64,000 nt of DNA, from contig CP136067.1 of the NCBI GenBank assembly GCA_032622095.1, positions 61,206,893 to 61,270,892 on the forward strand, in the 5' to 3' direction. Below the pieces are notes generated by a model. That model was not told the DNA's origin, ran no database searches, and saw nothing but the letters and a program-made list of their open reading frames with translations. This document shows positions 1-12,101 of the stretch, one piece after another. The first letter of the stretch is position 1, and each line of letters starts with the position of its first letter. This DNA is from Siphonodentalium dalli (Eukaryota > Mollusca > Scaphopoda > Gadilida > Siphonodentaliidae). A program made the position numbers and the translations under genes.

Positions 1-2541
1 GTCCCAGTTCCGTATGGGGCATGACAAATTCATTTTAATGTTGCAGTATGGAATTTTGCGCAGAACCTCTTTTGTGATTCTGGCCATATTATTGAAAGGA
101 AATGGGCAGAACTTTGAGACGGAACTGAGATGAACCATGATATGTGGCTATTCTGGCCCATTATGATAAAAAGTGATCAACTGGATAAAAGATGGATGCC
201 AAGATGGCAGCCAGGAAGTTACTGTATGACCATAGGTGATGTGGATAGGTATACAGGGAGTTACTGTATGGTCATGGATGATGTGAATAGGTATACAAGG
301 AGTGACTATATGGTTATGAGTGGGGTGTCCATGGTGGGATGCATAGGAATATAAGGAGTGGCTGTATGGGCATGTGTGAGGTGAATCGGTATACATGTAG
401 TGTAGTGACTGTACGGTGTATTGTTGTGTGTGGCCGGTGTGACCGTATGGGCATTGCTGTGGTGTATAGATATAACGATAGTAGCTACATGGAGTGACTG
501 TAAGGTCGTGGTGGGATGAATATGTGTACCGTGTGTGGCTGTATTGTGACATGTGGGTATATGTATATTTGTGCTGTCTGTATGATCATGGATGGAGTGC
601 GTAGATAAATAGGGAGTGATTTTATGGTTATGGGTAATGTGTATAGGTGCACATGGTATGCCTGTACGGTCAAAATTGAAGTTATATGCATACCTGGAAT
701 AAGCTGGATGGTCATTGACGAGCGTGTGGCTATATAGGGAGTGCCCTTTTGGTAACGGGTGGGTCGTATATTTATATATGTTGTGGATGTATTATCATCG
801 GTAGTGTATAGGGTGTAGATGAATGATCATGGATGGCGTGTATGAGTATACATTGAGTTGCTGAATTGTCATGTGCGAGGTGTATATGCAAGTATGAAAC
901 TTATGAGTGGTCGTGTGTGTGGGTATTGGTATATTTGGAAGGGCTCACCATTGGTGAGGTGTATATGTATATCTGGATTGACTCTATGGTCATGGGTATG
1001 GCGAATAGATATGCATGTAGTGGCTGTATGGTCCATGGTGATGTGAATAGGTATACAATGAGTGTATGATCGTGAATGTGGTGAATGTGGTGAATATGTA
1101 TACATAGAGTGACTATATGGTCAGGTGTAGGAGTATACCTGGTGTCCATGCATGGTGACTCATGGCTGTATCGTCATTTGTGGCATGTACCGGTATAACC
1201 AAATATGGCTGTATGGTCAGGTGTACGTGTATAGAGTGGGTGCCTATATTGTCATTTGTGTGGTGTTTATGTACATATGAGGTCATGGGTGGGATGTACA
1301 TGTGTAATTTGGGTGGCTATCGCTTTCCACAATAACTGAAGGATATGTTAATCAACAGAGAGGTCATGTCAAAGAGTTCTCCACCTTGATAGTGTTTGTG
1401 TACATGGGGGAACTTTAAACGTGAAAAGCGATAGCCACCCATTACCACACAGTCATTCCATATATACATAAACACCACAGACATAACAATATAGTGACCA
1501 ACTGTATAAACGTACACCTAACCCATGACCATGGATGGCCATACAGCCATGAGTCACAATGCAAGCACACCGGGTATAATCCTAAACATGACCCATAACC
1601 ATAGAGTCACTCCTTGTATACCCATTCACCTCACCATTGGCCATACGGTCATCCCATTTATACATATTCTCCACACACACATGGTCAAATAGACATTCAA
1701 TATATACATCAACACCACAACAATGACCACAGAGTCACCCCGGGTATACATATCCACCTCACCAATGGTCATATAGCCACTCGCTTCACACACATACCCT
1801 CACCCATGGCACCTGGTATACTCCTTCATCTGACCTATGGCCATATAGTCACCCCGTGTGTACCTATTCAAAACATTCATACATGATCATGGTCAATCAT
1901 TGTATATATATCCACCTCACCCTTGGCCATGTCACTCCCTGTATCCCTATTTGTCACACCATAGCAGAATAGCCACTCAAGATGTACTAATACTCCCCAG
2001 CCATGTCAGTATATTCACTCCGTGTATGCATATGCACATCATCTATGGCCATATATATACACATACCCCTCGCCCATGACCATATAGCAACACATGTGTA
2101 TACCCGTATAACCTACACATGACCATACCGCCACGAGTCACCAAGCAGGAACACCGGGTATACTCATACACCTGACACATGACCATTTAGTCACTCCCTG
2201 TATAGCTATTCATTACATTTATGATCATACAGTCACTCGTTGTATACATACATGTACTCATCTCACCATTGACCATACAATAACTCCCTGTATAACTATT
2301 CACTTCACCTATGATCATATAGTAACTCACTGGCTACCATATTGGCATCCACCCTGATCCAGTTGATATGTTTTATCATAATGGACCAGAATAGCCACAT
2401 ATTATGGTTCATCTCAGTTCCGTTTCAAAGTGCTGCCCATTTCCTTTCAATAATATGGCAAGAATCACAAAAGAGGTTCTCCGCAAAATTCCATACTGCA
2501 ACTTTTAAATGAATTTGTCATGCCCCATACGGAACTGGGAC
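1..2541. mobile_element. Foldback element with minisatellite arms
   Basis: The first ~205 bases are repeated in inverted orientation at about 2337-2541 with few differences; both outer ends read GTCCCAGTTCCGTATGGGGC when read inward. Inside each arm is a degenerate tandem repeat of roughly 45 bp built around GTATACAGGGAGTGACTGTA, on the plus strand to about 1300 and as its complement from about 1440. The arms meet at a ~100-bp centre (1327-1424) flanked by a perfect 16-bp inverted repeat (1311-1326 and 1425-1440). This is the layout of foldback transposons such as Drosophila FB. The left flank lies outside the window, so a target duplication cannot be checked. The open frames here are low-complexity by-products of the repeat. 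Confidence 0.85.
1311..1440. repeat. Centre of the foldback element
   Basis: GGGTGGCTATCGCTTT at 1311-1326 is matched perfectly by its reverse complement at 1425-1440. The ~98 bases between are not minisatellite and form the loop of the long palindrome. Confidence 0.85.
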
Positions 2542-3700
2542 AAACATAATAGAACGTACTTGTCAGTTAATTAACTAACACGTATAATAACCAAGTGAGT
2601 CGCAATTTACTACCTTGTCGGATAACGCAGAGAATAATGTTCGGGATATATGTACAAAATTTACTTTTTACAAATTTGGTTGCCATTTTGGAAGCCATCT
2701 TGAACAATTTGGTCTATAAACACCGTAGTGTGACATATTAATGATAGACCAAAACAATAAATACCTTTGATACCAATGATAGTTGCATTTTACTTAAAAC
2801 AATTGTCCAACCCTGAAAAGTGAATTTTTGCCGATATTTATTTCAAGTTTGTGAGAGAAAAATCCAATATTTCTGGTGATGTCAGTGGTGACAATAGTAA
2901 CAATGATCCATGGTGCATCAGACATATTAGTATTCAATGTATATAATACAGATTAGCCAATTTTATATATCAACCACAACTTGTAAGCCATTGCAGGACA
3001 CACTGGGGCAATATTTACCATTTTTCATATTTTCGGCGGCCATTTTGGAAATTTTCTACACCAATTTCATTCCCATTGAAGTAATACATCCGTCCAATAA
3101 AATAAAGCACATAGTTGTTGACATTCTATTAACAGCCTGTGTGGTTTGTCGATAAAATGACTATCAAAATCGTCTTGCAAAAAAAATCGAATATTTCACC
3201 CCTCTTTTTCACATCCTCTTTCTGTATCTATTACGGAACCCTCGTCAATGGCAAATGTCTTAAAATTACTCTATAATATCACGCTTGATGACTGTCACAA
3301 AAAACATTGCCATTTACTAATGATTAATGTGAAGAAAAATGGAAGATATGGTGAAATATTAATTAAATTTCCTATTTTCGTGCATATGACGTCATTTTTC
3401 GGCGGCCATTTTGAATTTGTTTTGAAATTATTTGCCGTCATTTTGAAGAAGGACATCATAACAACAAAATGGCATACATTTTGTCTGTGTCTTTTGCTAA
3501 CAACCGATCTATTACAACGATTAAATACAGCTGGTCGGAATTAGAGGAAATGGCGGCCATCTTGGATTCAAATGGCTCTAGCACCTAGTAGGGCCACCTT
3601 TATTTTTCGGTGAAATCCGGATTCTTTATCTGGATACCATAGGGAACAATAAAAATAAGGTTATTTGTAATCATCGGGGGGTGCAGGTGGACCTTATTGG
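2542..3700. other. Non-coding repeat-like DNA with GGCCATTTT motifs
   Basis: AT-rich sequence with no credible gene. It repeatedly carries short blocks such as GCGGCCATTTTGGAA and GGCGGCCATCTTGG (near 2690, 3035, 3400 and 3550), the same vocabulary seen inside the element at about 30960-36545. It may be a decayed relative of that family. The 72- and 98-residue open frames here have low-complexity composition and no recognisable domain. Confidence 0.4.
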
Positions 3701-3710
3701 CTCCCCGACT

Positions 3711-4190
3711 AAACTCTCCGTTGAGCAGGTTACATTTATAGTAGAGAGGTCAAATTTTGGAGGCGTACATACAGTATACCGACTTACATGCTCCTGCATT
3801 AAACTCGCTCCTTTATTAGCCCGTTTGGATTTGGGGCTAAAAATAGGTTAGTGATAGACTACTTAAGTATACATATTTATGTTGTATAGCGTTGTAACGA
3901 GTAAACCGTTCCATCTGAAAATTAGAAAATCGCACTGTAGATGCGCGTCAACACTACCCATCAGATGTACTCGTCAAAATGTTTTTTATCTCGATGTTTG
4001 AATTTTGCCCCTTTGCAATTTTCGTGGAATTTTCCTAAAGTCTCAACCCACCCGACTCGCATTCTCCGTTGGGCAGGTTACTTTTAAAGTATAGCGGTCA
4101 AACGTTGGTGACGTACATACAGTATGCCAACGTACCTGCTACGGCATTATCTTGCTCTTTAATTAGCCCGTTTGGATTTGGCGGGAAAAT
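3711..4190. repeat. Diverged direct duplication, ~130-bp unit
   Basis: The segment from about 3711 to 3840 is repeated in the same orientation at about 4057-4190. Shared blocks include CTCCGTTG(A/G)GCAGGTTAC, the string GTACATACAGTAT and TTAGCCCGTTTGGATTTGG. The copies differ by substitutions and small indels, so the duplication is old. The 66-residue frame in the second copy has no recognisable domain. Confidence 0.75.
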
Positions 4191-4534
4191 AGGTGCAACA
4201 TTTCCGTTCCCCGTAACGCGGAAAGGACTGGGAGAAAACACTTTTCAGCGGTATATCGGGTCCGAATAAGTCTTCCCATTCGGAATATGCGATAAAAAAT
4301 TAATAGCGCTAGACTGATAAAAAAAAAATCGATTTTATCATCCTGGTGTATAGTGTGTCCCTATTTATGGGCGGTAACTCGTCAGGGAAAGCGCGGACAC
4401 AAGTGTTGATGCCCGTGGGCAGTAGGGCATATCGAGGTGTGCATACGGTCCAATTTTAGATGATCAGCTCCTTGTAATTTCCGAGATAATAAAATGACAT
4501 TTTTTCATATAAAGGGAGAAAACTCCGCGGGGTA

Positions 4535-4612
4535 AACGCGGACAATATTCGTTATGCGCCAAACGGCTTGGAGTTGTACCCCTAACCGATTGAGCCACCG
4601 AGGCTCCGGATG
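4535..4612 (-). repeat. tRNA-derived SINE remnant
   Basis: On the minus strand TGGCTCAATCGG (4586-4597) fits the RNA polymerase III A box. About 31 bp downstream ATAACGAATATTGTCC (4540-4555) looks like a decayed B box of the GGTTCGAATCC type. It does not fold into a proper tRNA, so a SINE head or tRNA pseudogene is more likely than a functional tRNA. Confidence 0.5.
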
Positions 4613-4625
4613 CTCCAGGAAGATC

Positions 4626-6442
4626 GGTCCATGTCACACTCCAACTTTCTTCATAGTAGCCTGTCATTTGTATACAAAAAATGGGTTTCGTAAACAAAAT
4701 TGGGGATTTTGTGCAATGTAGTTAATCGTAAATCCCATATACTGGAGACATTGGAAACCATTGTTGATAAGCTTCTTATCGATTAGTAGCCTCGAAAATG
4801 GCGTTACCATAGCAACAATATGTGGTTTCTGAGAATTCTGGAAAATGATCATATGTGAATTATTTTAGTGACAACGGTGGACTTGTTGGTCGATATGGTT
4901 ATATAATAATACTTGCATGCATACATTCTCCAAGACGAACCTCCAGCACTGATCTCAAGAGTCAAGGTGACTATGAAAGGTCAAGTGTTTTATCACTTCA
5001 TGTGCTATTATTTGTCTTTATGAGGAACCTTTCTCAATTTATTGCATCATATTGATATTTGTTACATTCTGGAGATCATAGCCTTTATTTTGAGATACAT
5101 ATCTTATCCATAGGCTGATTGTTACTTGTGTGAGAGATTTTACGAAATATGTGACCAGGCCAATTGGCGACCCTTAAAATTAGAAATTGCTCTTCCCGAT
5201 ATAATAGACAATGGCCACACCATTAGTTGGGTGGAAAGAGGATACAATCGTCAATGTTATGATAAAAGCATCGCAGTTGGCACACATGTATATCACATCA
5301 TTATATATCATTTTGGATATGATCCGAATAACGTACACCGTTGGCATGGCAACCGTTTTGGTGAATCACATGTTGTTTGTCATACTATATCCATTATGTA
5401 TTGCTAATGACCAGAAACCTCATAAAAACTGTTCGATGTGCATCTATTTTGATTGGGTCATATACTTGTAAGAACATATAAATTTTATATATGGGTAGAT
5501 TCAAAATGCTATCCCCAACAGTATGGTAATAGGACGCATGTACGCCAATAATAATAATAATATATATTTAACAACAGTTGAGCATCGATGTTTTTATTTA
5601 TTTCCAGATATTGTCGTAGAACAGGGATCAGTTGAGTTGAAATGCTTTAAAGTTGTCGCCCTGGGATTAATCAAGTACACAATTTAAAATCCATATCTCA
5701 GATAAAACATCCGTTTTGCGAGAACGACCGAGATGTTGCTATGAAAAATCCGTTTATCAACTATGCATCAAATCGGTCGACGTTTGTTCAAGTTATATAT
5801 CGCGATAACGACACTAAGTTTTTTTTAAATAGGCAATGGACCTTTTGTTTCTGTTTGATTGCTTTGAAAGATTCGACTGACTGAACACTGGGAAAGGATA
5901 GTTGAACACTATTTCAATAGAACACAAACATTATATGTGAGACAGACGTAGAGAGAGATAATATAGAGTGAAAGACAAGGTATATAGATGGAGAATGGAG
6001 AGAGAGCGCGGGAAGGGAAAGATGCTTCTTTTATATTTATATTTTGTCTGATAGATATATAGGGTTATTGTTATTAATTTCGGCGTAATGGTTGCGTGTT
6101 CGGTCAATGGATATGGATTTTGAATGGTTTAAGTGATTAAGCCTCAAGAGGAATCAGATTGTATTACTTGTTGTGCTTATAACATAAGCGTATCTGCAGC
6201 CATAAACTATTGTATTGGTGTTGGGGTCCTTCTTCATAAAATGTTGGTACATGTGTAAGAAACAAGTATATTATAACGGTATATTTTGAAGGGGGGTTAC
6301 TTGTTTGTCCGAAAATATAGCCTCAAGAGTTCCGAAATATATCAATGACCTTTTTTATAAAAACTGAGAGATTCTTGGTAATTATTCTGTTGTGGTTATT
6401 GAATAGTGCTGCTAACTTGTTAGCGTTTGGTTTCCGATAATA
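4626..6442. other. AT-rich DNA without recognisable genes
   Basis: Open frames of 60-90 codons occur (for example 5126-5407) but overlap one another in different frames and show no domain, consistent codon pattern or splice context. There is a short AAT-rich run near 5550 and a purine-rich GAGA stretch near 5940-6010. No gene is supported. Confidence 0.4.
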
Positions 6443-6640
6443 TTATGGCCCCAGGTATTGTACGCGTATGTCTTGGGGTTCAATACATTTAAGGATTACA
6501 TGATACTCGTCGCATATTTCTGAGTTGCAGAGGGCACATAATCTATCCGAATATGGGGCATTGGTCCACGTGCCATATTCTATTGAGAGTCTATGGTTCC
6601 CCGTTCGGAAAAGAAGGATGCTTTGCACGACCCGGTGGTT
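6443..6640 (-). pseudogene. LINE reverse-transcriptase C-terminal remnant
   Basis: The minus-strand frame at 6443-6628 reads through a pattern typical of the C-terminal end of non-LTR retrotransposon polyproteins: an FRTGNHRLSIEYGTW block, then a cysteine/histidine cluster with CALCNSEICDEYHVILKC. In such elements (CR1/L2/Jockey-like groups) this is the zinc-knuckle-like tail following the reverse transcriptase. Only about 61 codons survive. The upstream minus-strand sequence (6629-6720) contains a stop in the same region and no polymerase motifs are present, so this is a 5'-truncated dead copy. The clade cannot be settled from this fragment. Confidence 0.7.
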
Positions 6641-7009
6641 TGTTATTCATAGGTAACTTTCTCGTTCACATGAGGTCTTGATAATACGACAAGAGGCGAA
6701 TTTACTGGATGTTGTTATCGATGACAACTAAGTGTGCTTGGCATGCTCATCGATATTCATTCTCATGATAGCATTATGTATTCAAGCAAGTGTACTAGTC
6801 ATCATAATTATAAACCTGTGGATATATATACATAATCATAATATTTAATGAACATTGAAATCACTTCCGACATATATATTAGCTTACCACTAAATCCGTT
6901 TTATGTTAATGTTCTAATTGGACGCTAGGCCATTGGAAATGCATACATGGATGCTCATGAAATGCCATATTCGTCAAATGTGTTAGAGTTCATGAATAAC
7001 TGGTTCGGA
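6641..7009. other. Non-coding, nothing recognised
   Basis: AT-rich sequence between the LINE remnant and the duplicated segment. No coding, RNA or repeat signature was seen. Confidence 0.4.
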
Positions 7010-7865
7010 CGTTAGAACGATCAACCAATTAGTTTGTAAAAGTGGTCAATATTAGCCAGTTTCTTTGCAAAAGACGTAAGCCTACATCCTTCTCGAAATT
7101 TGAATGCCATTGTGCGCAAATTTCACCTTTTAATCTTCTAGTCTATTCCAGACAAAGCAATTTTCCAAGTAGATTTGGAGAGCTGCTATGAGTACTATGG
7201 CATTTCCTATAGAACGTTAATGTCAATAGAACGTTGTTTGATAAACCAATGGCTAATTGTGGACCCCTCTCCAATTCTGATCTCTCACGATAATCCAGCG
7301 ACAAAAAGGGCACCAGTCTCATAAGAGACATATACAACATCACAAAACAACAGGTATGTCTTGGACAGTAAACGCCCTTTGTGCTTGTCGTGTTTAGTAA
7401 CTCATTCAACGTTTTTTTTTAGAGTTTGCGAGTTGTTAGTCTTGGATCGGATGTTATCATAATGAACCAATTAGTGTGTAAAAGTTGTCAATATCAGCCA
7501 GTTTCTTTGCAAAAGACATAAAGGCTACATCCTTCTAGAAAATTTAATTGTCATTGTGTTTCGCAAATTTAACGGTTTATTGTTCTAGTTTATTCTAAGC
7601 AAAGTCATTATCAAGGTAGACCTGGAGAGCTTCGATAGGCATTATGGTATTTCCCATATAAATTTAATTTCAATAGAACGTTGTTTGATAAACTAAAGGT
7701 TAATTTTGGACCACTCTCCAAATCTGACCTTTCACGATAATCGGGCGACAACAAAAGGCCATCAACCTCATATGAGCGATCTACAACATCACAACACGAC
7801 AGGTGTGTCTTGGAGGTAGTAAGCGCCCTTTGTGTTTGTCGTGTCGAGTTACTCATTCAAAGTGT
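7010..7865. repeat. Diverged tandem duplication of a ~430-bp unit
   Basis: Two adjacent direct copies, about 7010-7430 and 7450-7865. Both begin with AACCAATTAGT(T/G)TGTAAAAGT and share GCCAGTTTCTTTGCAAAAG, CTACATCCTTCT, an AGAACGTTGTTTGATAAAC block and a final TTGTCGTGT segment. The minus-strand frames 7143-7409 and 7611-7856 are related through a DYRERS(E/D)LE block, so the unit may once have been coding on that strand, but I recognise no domain. It could be part of an unidentified repeat family. Confidence 0.7.
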
Positions 7866-9100
7866 TTCATCTTCCTGATGGATCGGTAAAAAGCGACATT
7901 AGCCAGTCAATATAGGTGATCGTGAATATGTGGCAGTGAGGCTCAAATTGCCTCTACTCCTACTACTAATCCATTCTTATTCTGCGTTTAAACAAATCTG
8001 CCAAAGGACATGTCTCTCGACGCGAGTTTCACCACTTTGTTTGTGGTATTCCCCAAGATGCTTTACCCGAAATGACAAAAGTTGGTGTGTTTACATGTAT
8101 GTTTATATAGACATATTATGAGATCTGTCTATCTATCCGTCCGTCCGTTCGCAATTAACGTTTCGTCCTAACCCCAGAACCGCTGTTGTGGGTTAAGTAA
8201 CTAGATAGAACAAGTTGTAACGAACACATTTGTTTATTGTTTTGTGTCTACTGATCGCCAACAAAAGAGTAGCCGTTAACGTGTCACTTGCAACACTTAG
8301 GAAACAGCCGCCCACACCATACTGTGCCATAACCAATAAAAAATCGAAGACTGCCCCCCCCCCCCCTCCAATGTGTTTTTGTTCTTGAGGACACAAATGT
8401 CACGGTTATTCACGCTGTTGGGGTAGGATTGTAATATAACAACTTCAGAAATTGTACCTAGCATTTCCCGACAAGTTAGGTATGTTTATATAGCAAACAT
8501 AGATATGTGCAGGCAGTTTTAACAAATCCAACGCGAGATAAGTGGTTAAATGCAAGCATTCCGGTTGTTGAAACCTCAATATTTGGCATGTATATTTAAG
8601 CCGTTGCCATGGCAACCGCAGGACTTTGTGTGATGTCTACCCAATTTTTTTTGAAAGCATATAACCTACTGATTGAAGTGCACATATAATCAGTTCTCCA
8701 CATGAAAATCCTACGGGGGTCAATGGTGGGGCCAGTACTAAAAGGCATAGAACTCATTTACCCCAATATACTTACCAATCTTGAGTTTTCTAATCGTAAT
8801 ACTTTCAGAGATTAGGGCGTTGAAAAATACTGTAGTATAATAATAATACTAATGAAAAATAATCGAATAAGGGCCATAACTCCGTCTTGAAATATTGGGC
8901 CGAAATCCGGATACCATTATTTTTAGTAGACCTTAGATGCCTACATTCGCTAGAGATTTCGCGTTCCTACTGCAATCTGTTTCCGAGTATTTCCAAATAA
9001 ACGGAAAACGACCCCAATAAAAAAACAATATACTTCCTTGGTTACACCATGGAAGTATAATTATATAGCGAGTTAATAATCAAGAGGGTTCGACGATCGA
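7866..9100. other. Non-coding DNA with homopolymer run
   Basis: No gene recognised. The stretch contains a poly-C run at about 8353-8366, a short GTCCGTCCGTTCGCA tract near 8140, and AT-rich unique sequence. Open frames are short and overlapping. Confidence 0.35.
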
Positions 9101-9114
9101 TCCTGATGAACACT

Positions 9115-9338
9115 GGAACTGGTAATCTGGTACAGATCCACGACTGGTCGTTTGTGTTCAGAGTTATACGGAGACACACTTGTATATGTATATGATACGG
9201 ATGCAAGCTGGTATCCGATTTTGTCATGTTAAATAATTATTATGGTACCAGCATGCATCCGTATCCTGTACCAGCGTGCATCCGTATATGACTCTGAACC
9301 CAAACAACTAGCGACGTACCAGTGCACACCCGAATCGG
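9115..9338. repeat. Imperfect inverted repeat, MITE-like
   Basis: The left arm (about 9115-9222) contains GGATGCAAGCTGGTATCC. The right arm (about 9242-9338) contains its inverted counterpart GGTACCAGCATGCATCC, then an extra copy of the GTACCAGCGTGCATCCGTAT block. The outer parts also pair (GTTCAGAGTTATACGG against a CGTATATGACTCTGAAC-type block). This is typical of a small foldback repeat. No target duplication was found. Confidence 0.55.
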
Positions 9339-9571
9339 TCGCCCCTCCCGCCCCCTCCTCACAAAGTGTACTTTAAGCACTGACTTTAATAACACTACCA
9401 CGGGACGGTCTGATTAATCAACGCCGAAATTCCGCGACTTTGATTGGCATTACCGTCGCCGCGAGAAAAACCATCTAAAAATTTATTTCTATAAGAATTT
9501 ACATTTTTTTTTTATCTTTTATGCAGCGATAATAAAAGAATTGATACACATAATTCGTTTTTCTCTGTTAG
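9339..9571. other. Spacer without recognised features
   Basis: A short stretch between two inverted-repeat elements with a T-rich tract near 9505. Nothing further was recognised. Confidence 0.35.
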
Positions 9572-11550
9572 ATATGGGTCATTCTCCCAAAAGCGTATAT
9601 CTTGTGTTCATTTCATTTTTCAGAATTGCTGCTTTGTGTACAATGGACAAAAGTTCTGTTTTTATGAAAGGGGAGTCTGTTGTAAAACATAAAATGATCT
9701 AGCTCTATCTTCCATTTATGTATGCGTATTTATGAACCTTCAAACCAACCAGAAGTCAGTGGTGTTACCTGTGCAAACAATGAACATTAAAGTTAGCAAC
9801 ACCAAAAAGACAACAAAGCGCGGATTGTGTCTGTTGATATTACACCAGAAGTTATTCTTCTACGCTCATTATTCATATTAAAATATATAGACCTCACAGC
9901 GGGTTCTGATTTTTGTAGCGGGATGAGTGATGGTGTTGTACAACGGATTTGCTAAGTGATTTTTGTAGCGGGATGAGTGATGGTGTTGTACAACTGATTT
10001 GCTAAGTTCTGTTGCAGTCGTTCTTGAAAGTCATGGGTGAGTTTTGAAATATCCCAGAAGATTAAAGTGGATATAAACCATCAAAACAGGTTAATTAAAA
10101 ATTGTACCCTTTTCAGTCAGTGGTGTTAACTCCCGTATGCAGGCATGCTCTCACATTTTGCCCACAAAAGCACCACACAATTGTCAAATGAGGAGTATAA
10201 ATTAAAATTTGAGCAAACAAAACAACCTTGGTAAAAAGCAAAGGGATGTATATTTGATTGTTTGTTGAAATGTCCGTGGTGTTACATTGTCAGTGGTGTT
10301 ACTATAGATGCAGCATAAACTTATGTGACATAATTTATAGCTTGAACATCTTAAATCTTAAGAAGTGTTTGCAGAAAATGAATATGTTTGTTTTTTGTGG
10401 AAAACCTGGGTCATTTGATTCTCCTAACACCAGGCCTTGTATTGCACAGTTCATAACTTGTGTTTATGTCAAACAGATAGAAAAAGGCTACCTGGGTTAA
10501 ATATTTGAGTAAATGGAATAGCAGGTTATGTCAACAAAGAATTGGTCTACTATACGTCACATTGTTATTATGTAACATATTCTCATTCAGTTTGGTCGAA
10601 TAGACCTTTAAATGGTTCTGTGAAACAGCATTCCACAGCCTTGGGTATGATACATACATGTATATGTATGGTTGTTAGACCCCGATAATAAGGGTTAAAT
10701 ATATTTTGTATTAGATTGCTACAGAGCATGATGATTTTTCTGTAAAAACTTTAGCATGTAGGCCTACTAATAGGCATATAATGTGGAGTCAACCAATGTG
10801 CTCTGGACTTTTCAACATTCCGATTCAATTTCATGGAGAGGAAGTGGAGTATTTTGTTATTTAGTTTAACATTTCTGGTATTGTAATGACTCCAAACATA
10901 ATAAAATATAAACATTTTTGCCATACGATTGTACGTAGCTGTTAATAAAGGCCAACACAGTGCATGTCAGTGGTGTTACAATCAGCGTCAGTCGGTCAGT
11001 GGTGTTACTAATAGTCAATGGTGTTACCTGTGATTAATCATTAATAAAAATTTCCCATATGAGTTTCTTTTGCGAACTGTGCACCTATAGACAGACACTG
11101 TTTAGTCATCCCCCTTACAGTTGGTGATATGTCATATACCCTTGGTATTCTCAGAGCCATCAGAACATGGGTACTCAACTATTGACCCACTTTACGCTTT
11201 TCGAGTGTATAGTGATAGTCCAACACTTCATGGGCCAGTTAATGTGCAAATTTTCATCACGATTCTATGTTAACACAACTAATCTATTTGTAGAAATATA
11301 TAGAATGTGTGCACCTTACGCATGGAACTATATCATGGGGCATCATTGTGCAGTAACACCACTTACATCGTTTATTGCGTCATCTTCTAAGAACGTTTCC
11401 AGGCTGTAAGATAAAGAGTGCCACAGTGCGCCACTATCGATATCTTGCTGGTCACATGTCTGATTTTTCACTGGGGATAAAAATAGAACCTGTTGAAAAG
11501 TTTTTATTTTTCAAAATGAATCTATACGCTTTCAGGAGAATGACCCATAT
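9572..11550. mobile_element. DNA transposon-like element with 28-bp inverted ends and a dispersed internal motif
   Basis: The 28 bases at 9572-9599, starting ATATGGGTCATTCTCC, match the reverse complement of 11523-11550 at 26 of 28 positions. Inside this 1,979-bp unit the motif GTCAGTGGTGTTAC or a near copy occurs at 9755, 10116, 10273, 10289, 10966, 10995 and 11014 on the plus strand and at about 11352 on the minus strand. A perfect-looking 50-bp tandem duplication lies at 9908-10007. No transposase frame is visible, so it is probably a non-autonomous element. The repeated motif resembles sub-terminal transposase-binding repeats. I see no clear target duplication and cannot assign a superfamily. 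Confidence 0.65.
9908..10007. repeat. 50-bp tandem duplication
   Basis: Two adjacent 50-bp copies (9908-9957 and 9958-10007), both starting GATTTTTGTAGCGGGATGAG and differing at one base. It lies inside the 9572-11550 element. Confidence 0.9.
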
Positions 11551-12021
11551 ATGATATTGAAGCTACTCAAACCGATCAGATGGTCCCCTTACCATCAAGA
11601 TACAACACCAACATCATTTCTTCAAAATACGCTTTAGTTATCAGAATCGATTTATTGCAACAAAATAATGCTAACCACTGTCTTCTATGGTATACAACTT
11701 CCCAAAACTTGTTATTTATCAACATTTTGTTCAACAAAATATGGCCGTATTATCACTAAAGAATCACGAAATTTGACCGTATTATCACTTGATTTTAGAG
11801 TTATCCATCTTCATCCGCAATTTTGTCCGAGAACCCCCCCCCCCCCCCCCCCCCCGTTTGACCACCTGTTTCTGGGCCACATATTATTACACATCTCGAG
11901 AATTAACAAACTTCAAAAATCGATATCCGATCACTCTGGGCTTTGATGGGTGGGTTCCTCGACTCGAATCAAATATTCCAATTCCACGATTCTGCGGCCT
12001 GACAACAGTAGTATTGGCTGA
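11551..12021. other. Spacer with a long poly-C tract
   Basis: A run of about 29 C residues sits at roughly 11827-11855. The 92- and 107-codon open frames across it exist only because the run encodes proline in any frame. No gene recognised. Confidence 0.5.
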
Positions 12022-12101
12022 CACTCTGACCCACCCCCTCGCTCGGGGACACTCTGTCCCATGGGCCAGAGTGTCCCCGAGCGAGGGGGTGGGCCAGAGT
12101 G
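12022..12101. repeat. Near-perfect 35-bp hairpin at the outer end of the inverted repeat
   Basis: Arm 12022-12056 matches the reverse complement of 12067-12101 at 34 of 35 positions, around a 10-base centre. Arms contain GACCCACCCCCTCGCTCGGG. A looser version of the hairpin sits at the other end of the element near 18375-18435. GC-rich in an AT-rich neighbourhood. Confidence 0.9.

Noticed and set aside
148-552. His/Tyr/Thr-rich 134-codon frame
   Set aside because: Low-complexity translation of the ~45-bp minisatellite.
4535-4612. Functional tRNA gene
   Set aside because: The A box is good but the B box is decayed and no cloverleaf can be drawn.
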